Shown: piece after piece, positions 1 through 7,114 of the stretch
How the letters are laid out: each line of letters starts with the position of its first letter
How positions within the stretch are numbered: the first letter of the stretch is position 1
Assembly: GCA_023473405.1 (NCBI GenBank)
Contig: JAMCZD010000269.1
Span: 1 to 9,021, forward strand
DNA: 9,021 bases
From: Candidatus Omnitrophota bacterium
GTDB taxonomy: Bacteria > Verrucomicrobiota > Verrucomicrobiia > Limisphaerales > UBA1319
Direction: 5' to 3'
Made by a program: the position numbers and the translations under genes
Notes under the pieces: generated by a model
What the model saw: the letters and a program-made list of their open reading frames with translations, nothing else
The model's database searches: none
What the model was told of the DNA's origin: nothing

Positions 1-1802
1 CGTTCCGTCGAATGCAGGTTAGCTGTTAATTGTTGAATCTCCTCGCGCACCTGCTCGAGCGGTTTCGGTTCGCACACGAAGCGTGATATCTTGGGATGCT
101 TGGTGGGCTTGAAGTTTTCACCTTGATGGCTCAATTCTTCGAACAGCTTCTCTCCCGGACGCAGGCCGACAAACTCGATCTCGATGTCCTCGCCCGGTTT
201 GAGACCGGACAGCTCGATCATTTGCCGGGCCAAATCGACGATCTTGATCGGCTTGCCCATGTCCAATACGAATATCTCGCCGCCTTCGCCCTGGGCGGCG
301 CTCTGTAATACCAAGCCGGAGGCTTCGGGAATCGTCATGAAATAGCGCGTCACGTCGGGGTGCGTCACCTTGACCGGGCCGCCGGCGGCGATCTGCTTAT
401 TAAACGTGGGAATAACACTCCCGGAAGAACCGAGCACATTGCCGAAGCGCACGGCCATGAACTTGGTATTACCGGGATGGTTGGCGTGCAACGCCTGCAC
501 ATAAACCTCGGCCAACCGTTTGCTAACCCCCATCACGTTCGTCGGGTTAATCGCTTTGTCCGTCGAGATTAACACAAACCGGTCCGCCCCAAACTCGGAG
601 GCCATCTCGGCCAATTGAATGGTGCCCAAGGTATTGTTCTTGATAGCCTCGGTCGGCTGGTTTTCCATCATCGGCACATGCTTGTGCGCCGCCGCGTGAA
701 AGACGACCTCGGGATGGAATCGCTTGAATATATACTGCATCCGCGGCACATCCAGGATGTCCGCCACCAACGGCAGAACTATCCCGCCGTGCCCCAAGTC
801 GATCAATTCCTGCTCGATCTGGAACATCTGGCCTTCCGCCTGTTCCACCAGCAATAAACGCGTCGGGTTGAAAGTCGTGATCTGCCGGCAAAGCTCACTT
901 CCGATGCTCCCGCCCGCGCCCGTCACCATCACCACCCGCTCCTGCAGGATTTGGCGAATGCTTTCGGTCTCCAATTCCACCGCTTCGCGTCCCAGCAAGT
1001 CCTGAATCTCGACCGATCGCAACTGGCTTACTTTGACCTGGCCGGTTGCCAATTGATCAATGGAAGGAACCGTGGCATATCGCAATCGAGTTTTCTGCAG
1101 CAGGCTCACGACCTCGCCGATCCTCTTCGCCGGCGCCGTCGGCATCGCGATGATGATCTCGTCCAGTTCAAGATTCAGTTTCTGGTCCAGCAGTGACTCC
1201 GGCGGTCCGACCACGGGAATATCATGCACCCGCGAATGCCACTTGCTCTTGTCGTCGTCAAAAAACGCCACCGGCACCAGCCCTAATCCACGCCGAATGG
1301 ATAGCTCACGCGCCAGACTCGCCCCCACATCGCCGGCACCCACGATCCCCACCCGCTTCGCCTGATGGGTCAACCGCCCGTTCGACGCCATAAACCGCTC
1401 GCGGACCAGGCGAAACCCGAGCCGCAGGGCCGACAGCACCAGGAAAGACAACACGAAATCGACCAGGATAACGCCGCGGGGCGGAGCCGGGCGCATGATT
1501 CCCTCCAACCGGATCACCAGCACGATCGATGAGCTTACCGAAACCGCATAAAATACCCGGAGCAGGTCCGGCGTGCTGAAGTAACTCAACAAACCGGCAA
1601 ATTGCCGGAAACCGGTCAGACTAAGCAACTGGATGAGAACGACCCAAGTCGATACCTGGAAAAAATTAGATACCTCTTCAGGGGGAACATTGAAGTCAAA
1701 CCGCAACTGATAAGCCAGCCAGAGGCTGAGCCAAAGACTCGCGGCATACAGCACCAGGAGCATCCCTGATCGCGCTATCCATGAGCCCTTAAGTATATTC
1801 AT
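1..1802 (-). CDS. Membrane-bound nucleotide-sugar 4,6-dehydratase, WbpM/PglF/CapD family (3' end cut by window)
   Basis: The minus frame opens with ATG at 1802-1800 and stays open to the left edge, giving about 600 residues; the C-terminus is missing. About four hydrophobic segments lie in the first 130 residues, followed by a first Rossmann motif GAGDVG at 155-160 (the CoA-binding-like middle domain). The catalytic extended-SDR domain has TGAGGSIG at 294-301, STDK at 413-416 and PTNVMGVSKR with M424 and K428. In WbpM/FlaA1-type enzymes Met replaces the usual Tyr of YxxxK (an SMK triad), and M424xxxK428 fits this. The family converts UDP-GlcNAc to a 4-keto-6-deoxy sugar at the inner membrane, the first step toward bacillosamine, QuiNAc or FucNAc. 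Usual length is about 600-670 residues, so little is lost. A terminator lies 44 bp upstream of the start, so a separate promoter is likely; I see no strong Shine-Dalgarno. The exact product sugar cannot be told from sequence. Confidence 0.93.
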   Translation of the reverse strand, partial: MNILKGSWIARSGMLLVLYAASLWLSLWLAYQLRFDFNVPPEEVSNFFQVSTWVVLIQLLSLTGFRQFAGLLSYFSTPDLLRVFYAVSVSSSIVLVIRLEGIMRPAPPRGVILVDFVLSFLVLSALRLGFRLVRERFMASNGRLTHQAKRVGIVGAGDVGASLARELSIRRGLGLVPVAFFDDDKSKWHSRVHDIPVVGPPESLLDQKLNLELDEIIIAMPTAPAKRIGEVVSLLQKTRLRYATVPSIDQLATGQVKVSQLRSVEIQDLLGREAVELETESIRQILQERVVMVTGAGGSIGSELCRQITTFNPTRLLLVEQAEGQMFQIEQELIDLGHGGIVLPLVADILDVPRMQYIFKRFHPEVVFHAAAHKHVPMMENQPTEAIKNNTLGTIQLAEMASEFGADRFVLISTDKAINPTNVMGVSKRLAEVYVQALHANHPGNTKFMAVRFGNVLGSSGSVIPTFNKQIAAGGPVKVTHPDVTRYFMTIPEASGLVLQSAAQGEGGEIFVLDMGKPIKIVDLARQMIELSGLKPGEDIEIEFVGLRPGEKLFEELSHQGENFKPTKHPKISRFVCEPKPLEQVREEIQQLTANLHSTE

Positions 1803-1845
1803 TCTTGGCCGAGCCTAGTCAAAGACCCTAACCGAATCAATCCAT

Positions 1846-1869
1846 AAAAAAACCGCCCAAAAGGCGGTT
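1846..1869 (-). terminator. Rho-independent terminator after the glycosyl transferase operon
   Basis: On the minus strand AACCGCC and GGCGGTT form a perfect 7-bp stem around a 5-nt loop (arms 1863-1869 and 1851-1857). The 3' arm runs into a tract of seven T (1852-1846). It lies 143 bp beyond the stop of the phosphoglycosyl transferase gene and 44 bp before the dehydratase start, so it should end the exosortase operon. Confidence 0.88.
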
Positions 1870-1880
1870 ATAGACCAACG

Positions 1881-1924
1881 TGGGGTGGACCTCCGGTCTG
1901 CCAGTTACCCGGGCCTCCGGCCCG
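1881..1924 (-). repeat. Dispersed palindromic repeat, copy 1 (GACCTCCGGTCTGCC family)
   Basis: These 44 bases match the reverse complement of 5882-5925 at 42 of 44 positions. They hold a short hairpin of their own (CGGGCC/GGCCCG with a 3-nt loop). Adjacent bases continue as an imperfect dyad: CCGGTCC at 1922-1928 against GGACCGG at 1963-1969, and CCTCT at 1936-1940 against AGAGG at 1957-1961. The repeat lies between the transferase gene and its terminator, so it would be transcribed into the 3' untranslated region. No transposase is present. It resembles REP/BIME-like intergenic elements in layout, but I do not recognise the family. Confidence 0.8.
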
Positions 1925-1990
1925 GTCCGAAGGTTCCTCTTATTCTAGCGAGGCGGAGAGGGGGACCGGCAAACTTGATTTGATGGCAAC

Positions 1991-2012
1991 GAGTCTTGAG
2001 TTTCAAGGACTC
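1991..2012 (-). other. Small hairpin at the 3' end of the glycosyl transferase gene
   Basis: GAGTCTTGA (1991-1999) pairs with TCAAGGACTC (2003-2012), a 9-bp stem with one bulged base and a 3-nt loop. It overlaps the first base position of the stop codon (2012-2014). No T-tract follows, so it is not a classical terminator; it could be an mRNA 3'-end structure. The rest of 1925-2011 shows nothing else I can name. Confidence 0.4.
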
Positions 2013-2626
2013 TACCGTTCTCGCCCCACCTTCGCCGCCTTTGTTCCAAGAAACTCCGGCATGGTGGCCTCGCCGGCGGCACTGATGCCTTCCCGGCGCA
2101 GGACCTTCACAATCGTCAACACCAGGATTGTAAGGTCCAGCCACAACGACCGGTGGTCCACATACCAGACGTCCAATTCGAATTTCTGCTCCCAAGTCAG
2201 GGCGTTCCGGCCATGAATCTGCGCCCAACCGGTAATCCCGGGACGAACTTCATGCCGGCGCGCTTGTTCGGGAGTGTAACGGGTCAAATACTGTTCCAAG
2301 AGCGGACGCGGCCCGACCAGGCTCATGTCGCCTTTCAAGACGTTGGCGAGTTCGGGCAACTCATCGAGCGAACTGGCGCGAAGCCAGCGGCCGAATCGAG
2401 TTAATCGAGCGGCATCCGGCAATAACTTGCCTTCGCCGTCTCGGGCATCGGTCATGGTTCGAAATTTGAGTAAGTCGAATAGTTGCCCCCGCAAGCCCGG
2501 CCGGCGTTGGCGGAAGAGGACGGGCGACCCCAGACTCAAACGCGTCAAACAACCCAGCCCAAACAACAGCGGCGCCCACAAAGGCGCCGTTCCCAAAACC
2601 AATACCAGGTCCAGAAGCCGTTTCAT
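2012..2626 (-). CDS. Polyprenyl-phosphate glycosyl-1-phosphate transferase, compact PglC/WcaJ-type bacterial sugar transferase
   Basis: This 204-residue protein is essentially one bacterial sugar transferase domain (PF02397 type). It has an N-terminal hydrophobic, re-entrant helix at about 3-28, KFRTM at 54-58, the SLDELPELANVLKGD block at 86-100 with the catalytic Asp-Glu pair D88-E89, VGPRP at 104-108 and PGITGWAQIHGR at 129-140. Monotopic phosphoglycosyl transferases use the D-E pair to form a covalent phosphosugar intermediate and load undecaprenyl phosphate, the first membrane step of glycan assembly. It lacks the N-terminal transmembrane and CoA-binding-like domains of long WcaJ/WbaP proteins and matches the PglC size. 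ATG at 2626 overlaps the exosortase stop as ATGA, indicating translational coupling. It ends with TAG at 2014-2012. The sugar donor is unknown; the nearby 4,6-dehydratase suggests a 6-deoxy amino sugar. Confidence 0.94.
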   Translation of the reverse strand: MKRLLDLVLVLGTAPLWAPLLFGLGCLTRLSLGSPVLFRQRRPGLRGQLFDLLKFRTMTDARDGEGKLLPDAARLTRFGRWLRASSLDELPELANVLKGDMSLVGPRPLLEQYLTRYTPEQARRHEVRPGITGWAQIHGRNALTWEQKFELDVWYVDHRSLWLDLTILVLTIVKVLRREGISAAGEATMPEFLGTKAAKVGRER

Positions 2627-3510
2627 TTTGCCTGGTCCTGAAGTTTGAGCAGGTCAATACTCTTTTCCAATCGGTTCAGTCCCCACGCAACCAGGCAAAC
2701 CCCCACCACGGTAAATCCCAATACCGACCAACCCGCCGCATCATGATACTCCTTCAAGGAATCGATCCCCCGCGCATTCGCCATGAAACTGAGAAACAGC
2801 GAACGCAAGATATTGCCCGCAACCGCCAATAACATCCCCAAGCCAAATAAGGCCAGTTGCAGGAACCGGCTCCGGATCGTTAAATAACCAATGAACAAAG
2901 TGGCCATGATCGTGGACTGCAGACTTCGAATCCCGCTGCATGCCTCGTCAATTCCAACGGTGCCCCCCGGCAAATGGATCAAGCTGCCAATCTGTTGCGC
3001 CGGAATTCCGAACACCCGCAGCACCTCGACATTAATGCCCGCCACGACTGATTGCAGACTGGAAACCAGCGGGCCTTGTATCGCGGACGGCATGGGAAGG
3101 GCGATCAAGATAAAGGCAAAACCAAACCCGAAATGGCGTATCCCCGCCATCCCATAGACATAGTGCAGGTTCGCCGTCACCAGCAGCAAAATCCCAATAG
3201 CCAACCCCACCAACGCCGCCGGCATCAGGCCAAAAGCGGCATGATAAATCTGAAAGACAAACAGGCTACCCAAAGACACCAATAATAGAATAGGTTGGCT
3301 CCAATGAAAGCGCAGCCGCAACGGCGGTTGTTGCTCCCAACCGTCCCAGATCAAATACCCGCAGAGAATGAGCACCACCCAGCCATACTGCAAGTCCGGA
3401 CGGTGATCCCAATACCAGTGCGCCTTCGATACCAACCATGCCAGCCCGATCCACGCTGGCAACAGGTAAACCAACGGGCGCCAATCTCTCGAGGAACGCT
3501 CAGCACTCAT
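2623..3510 (-). CDS. Exosortase (EpsH/Xrt family integral membrane transpeptidase)
   Basis: This 295-residue protein has about eight hydrophobic helices and all three expected active-site residues: Cys191 in DEACSGIRSL (188-197), Arg236 in GNILRS (232-237) and His256 in EYHDAAGW (254-261). Exosortases are inner-membrane enzymes thought to process proteins with a C-terminal PEP-CTERM-like signal (a short motif, a transmembrane helix and a basic tail). They are usually encoded beside exopolysaccharide genes, as here. ATG at 3510 lies 3 bp after the EpsI-like stop, and the stop overlaps the transferase start by 4 bp, so the three genes are co-transcribed. The length matches exosortases without a fused EpsI domain, consistent with EpsI being a separate gene here. 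I cannot assign an Xrt subtype. No sorting substrate is visible in the window. Confidence 0.95.
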   Translation of the reverse strand: MSAERSSRDWRPLVYLLPAWIGLAWLVSKAHWYWDHRPDLQYGWVVLILCGYLIWDGWEQQPPLRLRFHWSQPILLLVSLGSLFVFQIYHAAFGLMPAALVGLAIGILLLVTANLHYVYGMAGIRHFGFGFAFILIALPMPSAIQGPLVSSLQSVVAGINVEVLRVFGIPAQQIGSLIHLPGGTVGIDEACSGIRSLQSTIMATLFIGYLTIRSRFLQLALFGLGMLLAVAGNILRSLFLSFMANARGIDSLKEYHDAAGWSVLGFTVVGVCLVAWGLNRLEKSIDLLKLQDQAK

Positions 3511-3513
3511 GAT

Positions 3514-4371
3514 TCATCGCCCGAGTGAGCCGTTATTGTCATTCTTTATGGCAGCCTGCAATTCGCTATTATAATCGACCGGTTCGAGCCAGCGAACCAG
3601 AAAATCCCGCAATAGAGCGTCCTCTTTCACCAAGTCCAGACTCCGTATCGGCGTCCCGATTCGGATAAACTGTTTCGGCCCCAATAACGGACTGCGGCTC
3701 ACGAACGACTCCCATACCCGGTCCCATAACCGGCTGTCCGACGCTCTCAAACTCATGCCGGAGTTATCCAGTCCCTTGTCCATCTGATACTTTAACGCCA
3801 CCGATAAGTTGTGGTCCAGCCGATAGGGCAACGGGCGCCCCCCTGCTATCCCGGCAAAATAAACCAGCTCGCGATCGCTCCCGGCACAGAACACCCGCCG
3901 TTCGAACATGAGCTTAATCCCATGCACATCAACTTGAACACAGTCCGGCGAGGCGGGTTGAATCTTCCACCCGGCCTCCGTCCAGCACCGGTCCGGCGTA
4001 TGCACAAACAACCCGATATCATTCCGGCTCTCGTTATATCGTTTGGCGCTGAAGACCGACACGGCCTCGCCATTGGTCCCGGTAAACTTGCCGCTAACAA
4101 TCCGGTCCGCCACTAAAGCCTTCTCCTCGGCCTTCGACACCGGTATCTCCTGGTAAGTCCAGCCGTCGATATGAGCCCGTTCCGCCAGCCAAAAAAGCGG
4201 CGCACTCCCCCGCAATTGATGATACCAAAACCCGGGGAAGGCCCACAATCCCGTCACCAGGACCGACACGATAATTATGATTCGAAACGGAGTTTTCAAT
4301 ATCTTCCCGTAGCGGCCGATGTGAGCCGGCTCTAACTCTTCCTTCGCCGCGCCTTCCCGCCCCAATCGCAC
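3514..4371 (-). CDS. EpsI family exosortase-associated protein (DUF3485-like)
   Basis: This 285-residue protein has one clear transmembrane segment at about 30-45 and a large presumably periplasmic domain. The segment around 121-135 reads LFVHTPDRCWTEAGW, matching the H-x-P-x-x-C-x-x-x-x-GW signature of EpsI proteins (H124, P126, C129, W135). In many genomes EpsI is fused to the exosortase C-terminus or encoded beside it; here it lies 3 bp upstream. Its biochemical role is not settled; it is linked to polysaccharide export and exosortase function. The only early start is GTG at 4371, because an in-frame TAA sits three codons upstream. No good Shine-Dalgarno precedes it, so a start a few codons later (for example the TTG near residue 25, just before the membrane helix) is possible. 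It follows the acyltransferase by 43 bp, a gap containing a 7-4-7 hairpin. Confidence 0.88.
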   Translation of the reverse strand: MRLGREGAAKEELEPAHIGRYGKILKTPFRIIIIVSVLVTGLWAFPGFWYHQLRGSAPLFWLAERAHIDGWTYQEIPVSKAEEKALVADRIVSGKFTGTNGEAVSVFSAKRYNESRNDIGLFVHTPDRCWTEAGWKIQPASPDCVQVDVHGIKLMFERRVFCAGSDRELVYFAGIAGGRPLPYRLDHNLSVALKYQMDKGLDNSGMSLRASDSRLWDRVWESFVSRSPLLGPKQFIRIGTPIRSLDLVKEDALLRDFLVRWLEPVDYNSELQAAIKNDNNGSLGR

Positions 4372-4383
4372 CCAAAATTAATG

Positions 4384-4401
4384 ATCGAACTCATGTTCGA
4401 T
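4384..4401. other. Perfect 7-4-7 inverted repeat between acyltransferase and epsI-like gene
   Basis: ATCGAAC (4384-4390) and GTTCGAT (4395-4401) are perfect inverted arms around TCAT. The dyad lies 13 bp upstream of the GTG start of the EpsI-like gene, in the only real gap within the otherwise packed SDR-to-transferase operon. No T-run follows on the minus strand. It may be an mRNA hairpin affecting translation or processing, or a protein site. Confidence 0.5.
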
Positions 4402-4414
4402 GCTACCACGTTCA

Positions 4415-4993
4415 CTAAATCAACTCCCCAGCCTGCTTCAAAATAACCTCTTTCGGACGCGTCCCAATCTGTATTAAAGGCTGGCCGGCGTAAATGCCCC
4501 ATTCATTTAAATCATGATGCACCAGCGAACCCGCCGCGACCACAGCGCCTTCGCCAATCTTCACCCCGGGGAAGACCACACTGTTGGTGAATACGACCGC
4601 ATGCGCGCCTACTTCAACAAAACTCCGTTTCACCGCGCGTAACTCATCGGGAATTGTGGGATTCGTGAGCCCTCGACCATCCGAGAGCTCCGATCCCGTG
4701 ATCAAGCGGACGCCGGCGCCAATGCCGGCAAAATCATGAATGACACATCGCCCGCCGCCCGATATCGAGCATCCGAATGCCAAGTGCACGTGCCTCCCTA
4801 TCACCACTTCTTCCCCCGCGAAAATTCGCACGCCCTCATCGATCTGGCTGTAATCACCAATCGATACACGGTCCGGAGGATAAACACGGCACCCACGATA
4901 TATTTTTATTCCCTTGCCCGCGGCTTTCAGCCATTGCTGAACCATCGCTGCCGGAAGTATCTCACCCGCCTCGAACTCAATCGGTCTATTCAT
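4415..4993 (-). CDS. Left-handed beta-helix (hexapeptide repeat) acyltransferase, WbbJ/CysE-like
   Basis: This 192-residue protein has runs of imperfect hexapeptide repeats ([LIV]-G-x-x-x-x), including VSIGDYSQIDEGVRIFAG (43-60), EVVIGRHVHLAFGCSISGG (62-80) and VGAHAVVFTNSVVFPGVKIG (128-147). It ends with the closing loop VAAGSLVHHDL...IYAGQPLIQIGTRP (152-180), typical of sugar O- or N-acyltransferases. Family members transfer acetyl or other acyl groups from CoA or ACP to sugar hydroxyl or amino groups in the cytoplasm, usually as trimers. The loop at about 99-122, between the last two coils, is where substrate contacts usually sit. ATG at 4993 overlaps the SDR stop as ATGA. With an ACP and an AMP ligase in the same locus, an acyl donor other than acetyl-CoA is plausible, but this is inference. 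Confidence 0.9.
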   Translation of the reverse strand: MNRPIEFEAGEILPAAMVQQWLKAAGKGIKIYRGCRVYPPDRVSIGDYSQIDEGVRIFAGEEVVIGRHVHLAFGCSISGGGRCVIHDFAGIGAGVRLITGSELSDGRGLTNPTIPDELRAVKRSFVEVGAHAVVFTNSVVFPGVKIGEGAVVAAGSLVHHDLNEWGIYAGQPLIQIGTRPKEVILKQAGELI

Positions 4994-5712
4994 GCCCTCA
5001 TCCCCCCATCCACAACAATTTCCGTCCCCGTAACATATCGCGCCTCATCCGACAAAAGGAAAGAGACGGCCCCGACAACCTCCTCTGCCTTGCCTAATCG
5101 CTTTAACGCGGTGCGCCGGGTTATCTTCTGACGCGTTTCACTATCGAGACCGGCCGTCATATCCGTTTCGAGGTAGCCGGGCAAGACGCAGTTGGACCGA
5201 ATCCCGCGCTCGCCATACTCGCGCGCCAGGGAACGGGAGAACGAAACAAGCCCGCCTTTCGCGGCGGCATAGGCCGTCAGTCCCTTGAAGCCAACCTGCG
5301 CGGCGATGGACGAGATAAACACCAGGCTGCCTCCTCGAGCCAGCATGCCCTTGATCACCTCCCGCGCCAACAGCATTGGGCTGATCAAGTTCACCTCGAG
5401 GCACCGGCGCAAGTCCTTTTCCGACAGTAAAGTCAGCAATCCCTCGGTCCCGATAGCCGCATTAGCCACCAAACCATCCAAGCCATCCAATATCCGCGCC
5501 GCCTGGGTCAGCTCGCCAATCGCTTGCGGTTGGGTAAAATCGGCGGAAACAAATTCCAAGCGCCCCTCGAAACGCGCCCTTAAGTCATTTAGTTCGATCG
5601 AGGCGGTTCGTGAAGTAGCAATCACTTGCCAGCCTTCCACTAACAACCGCTCGCAAATGGCTAACCCTAACCCTCTTGACCCGCCCGTTACCAAAACACG
5701 TTTCCGGTCCAT
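4990..5712 (-). CDS. Short-chain dehydrogenase/reductase, FabG-like (3-oxoacyl-ACP reductase family)
   Basis: This 240-residue classical SDR has the full motif set: TGGSRGLG at 9-16 (NAD(P) binding), NAA at 84-86, N108, Ser135 in FISS (132-135), Tyr148 and Lys152 in YAAAK, the PGYLETDM segment at 178-185, and VTGTEIVVDGG at 227-237. The arrangement and length match FabG-type reductases, which reduce 3-oxoacyl-ACP to 3-hydroxyacyl-ACP with NADPH. Many FabG-like SDRs act on other carbonyls. Being 4 bp overlapped with an acyltransferase and downstream of an ACP and an AMP ligase suggests an acyl chain built for decoration rather than housekeeping fatty-acid synthesis, since no other fab genes are nearby. 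ATG at 5712 is preceded by a weak GGGG about 10 nt upstream. Confidence 0.92.
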   Translation of the reverse strand: MDRKRVLVTGGSRGLGLAICERLLVEGWQVIATSRTASIELNDLRARFEGRLEFVSADFTQPQAIGELTQAARILDGLDGLVANAAIGTEGLLTLLSEKDLRRCLEVNLISPMLLAREVIKGMLARGGSLVFISSIAAQVGFKGLTAYAAAKGGLVSFSRSLAREYGERGIRSNCVLPGYLETDMTAGLDSETRQKITRRTALKRLGKAEEVVGAVSFLLSDEARYVTGTEIVVDGGMRA

Positions 5713-5747
5713 TGCGGTTCAACCCCGCTTACTTTAGAAAACCTGGC

Positions 5748-5771
5748 AGAGACGCTTTCCACAGCGTCCCT
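5748..5771 (-). other. Hairpin in the leader of the SDR gene
   Basis: GACGCT (5751-5756) and AGCGTC (5763-5768) are perfect arms around six bases, extendable to 9 bp with one wobble pair. It lies 36 bp upstream of the SDR start. The bases after it on the minus strand (GCCAGG then TTTT) make only a poor terminator tail. It could be the end of read-through from the ligase gene or an mRNA 5' structure. Confidence 0.4.
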
Positions 5772-5813
5772 GATATCTCTTCGCCGCGTTCCCAAAAGGT
5801 AACTGCCCAGGTC

Positions 5814-5925
5814 TGGGGTAGACCTCCGGTCTGCCGGTTTGGGGAGCCACTGGCTCCCAGTCTGTAGGAGTCTCGATGATTCGGGCCGGAGGCCCGGGTA
5901 ACTGGCAGACCGGAGGTCTGCCCCA
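5814..5925 (-). repeat. Nested palindromic repeat, copies 2 and 3 (GACCTCCGGTCTGCC family)
   Basis: Two 26-base arms (5814-5839 and 5900-5925) are inverted copies matching at 24 of 26 positions. Inside lie two more hairpins: GGGAGCC/GGCTCCC with a 3-nt loop (5842-5858) and CGGGCC/GGCCCG with a GGA loop (5882-5896). Folded, this gives a long stem capped by a two-armed fork. The 5882-5925 half recurs inverted at 1881-1924. It occupies most of the 270-bp gap between the ligase and the SDR genes. No transposase or clear target duplication was seen. The remainder of 5713-5982 holds the small hairpin at 5748-5771 and a possible terminator at 5949-5980. Confidence 0.85.
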
Positions 5926-5948
5926 CAGCCCCGCCTGACAGTTGCCCC

Positions 5949-5980
5949 AAAAAAAATAAGTCTAACCCAGTGGAATGGGT
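5949..5980 (-). terminator. Possible weak terminator after the AMP ligase gene
   Basis: On the minus strand ACCCA and TGGGT form a 5-bp stem (5976-5980 with 5965-5969) and, after an 8-nt gap, a run of eight T follows (5956-5949). The stem is short and the T-run too far from it for a strong terminator. It is listed because it lies 3 bp past the ligase stop. Confidence 0.3.
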
Positions 5981-5982
5981 CC

Positions 5983-7113
5983 CTACCATGAATCCGTCCC
6001 TACCCTTCGGGGGGTGGATTCCCGCGGGACCAAGGAACCCTTAAAATTGGGTCCCAAACCGACCTCATCCTGTTCCCACCGACGCGGCCAGGCCTCCTTG
6101 CGAAGCCTCGAGCGAAGGTAATCCTGCAAATCATTCGTTACCTTGGCCGGATCGTAACCGTCACGGACCGCAAACCGCAAACAAACCACCTGGCCGGTGA
6201 CCGGGCTCGGCTCCGTTACCGCTATCGCCCGGCGCACTCCGGGGACTTGTTCCGCTAAAGCGGCTATCTCATCGAGGGGCACCTTGGTTCCGCCAACATT
6301 CGCCACCTGGTCTCCGCGTCCGATCACCCGGACCAGGTCATCCCTGGTTTCAGCCAGGTCACCGGTTGACAACCAATTGCCCTTTCGTTTTACCTCGAGC
6401 AATCCACCCTGGATTCGCCAGTCCGAATCGCGCCTGCCTAAACCAACCGACTCATACCAGCCATCCAAACGACGGGTCTTAAGCAATACACCCAGCTCAG
6501 CCGTGGCATAGATCACGGTAAAATGGGCCCTCGGAAACGCCTCGCGCAAACGTTGGCCCAACCCGGCACGAAGCACTTCGCCCCCTAAAGTAATCTGTCG
6601 AAGCCCATCCTTTACCGCCTTCTCACCAGGCAACGCGCCTCCATCCGAGCCGACCTTTTGTGGTCCTTGTTGCAGCAGCAAATCGATGAACGTCGGCGTG
6701 CAGGACAGGGCATCAACCTTGTTTGTTTCCAGCAAAGCCCAGTCTTCAGTCCAACCGGCCCCCAAAGTAACCACCTTCCTGCTCCCGGCCCAGGCGTGCA
6801 GCGCCACTTGGACACCAGCGTAAGACCATGGATAAAACGGTGAAGCCCATGTCCATTCAACAAACCGGCTGGACGACGCCAACTCCGCCTTCAGATCGGT
6901 CCAACTCCGCCATATAATCTTGGGTTGGCCGGTCGTTCCCGAAGAATATAATCCCAACCGGGCATCGGCTATTTCTTGAACTTCCGCCGCGTGTTCGGCA
7001 CAGACGCTCGCCTCAGGTGACGCGGAAACTGGCGCTTTCAAGACGCTTGATTCGCCCCGATCAAGCCGATCGAACACCGCAAACAAATCCTCGAGCCGAG
7101 TTGGATTTAGCAC
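5983..7113 (-). CDS. Short AMP-forming ligase (ANL superfamily acyl/aryl-activating enzyme)
   Basis: This 376-residue protein carries ANL core motifs: YSSGTTGQPK at 56-65 (A3, ATP phosphate loop), YATAE at 202-206 (A5), STGD at 249-252 (A7), VIGRGDQVANVGGTKVPLDE at 263-282 (A8 hinge) and a C-terminal NFKG with K358 in the usual A10 lysine position. Such enzymes adenylate a carboxylate and pass it to CoA or an ACP phosphopantetheine. The NVGGxKV form of A8 resembles fatty-acid and aryl ligases more than amino-acid (DltA/NRPS) domains. It is odd in size: only about 55 residues precede A3, against roughly 150-190 usually, so most of the N-terminal subdomain is absent. The start is GTG at 7113, with an in-frame TAA some way upstream; a GTG at residue 13 behind a GAGG is an alternative. 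The ACP gene 128 bp upstream is the likely partner. Substrate unknown. Confidence 0.87.
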   Translation of the reverse strand: MLNPTRLEDLFAVFDRLDRGESSVLKAPVSASPEASVCAEHAAEVQEIADARLGLYSSGTTGQPKIIWRSWTDLKAELASSSRFVEWTWASPFYPWSYAGVQVALHAWAGSRKVVTLGAGWTEDWALLETNKVDALSCTPTFIDLLLQQGPQKVGSDGGALPGEKAVKDGLRQITLGGEVLRAGLGQRLREAFPRAHFTVIYATAELGVLLKTRRLDGWYESVGLGRRDSDWRIQGGLLEVKRKGNWLSTGDLAETRDDLVRVIGRGDQVANVGGTKVPLDEIAALAEQVPGVRRAIAVTEPSPVTGQVVCLRFAVRDGYDPAKVTNDLQDYLRSRLRKEAWPRRWEQDEVGLGPNFKGSLVPRESTPRRVGTDSW

Positions 7114-7114
7114 A

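Noticed and set aside
547..1393. Several overlapping open frames on both strands inside the left gene
   Set aside because: They are shadows of the long dehydratase frame, which carries all family motifs.
5729..5989. Open frame of 86 codons on the minus strand between ligase and SDR genes
   Set aside because: It is a translation of the nested palindromic repeat (recurring SGLP/GGLP words), with no domain, and it overlaps the ligase stop region.
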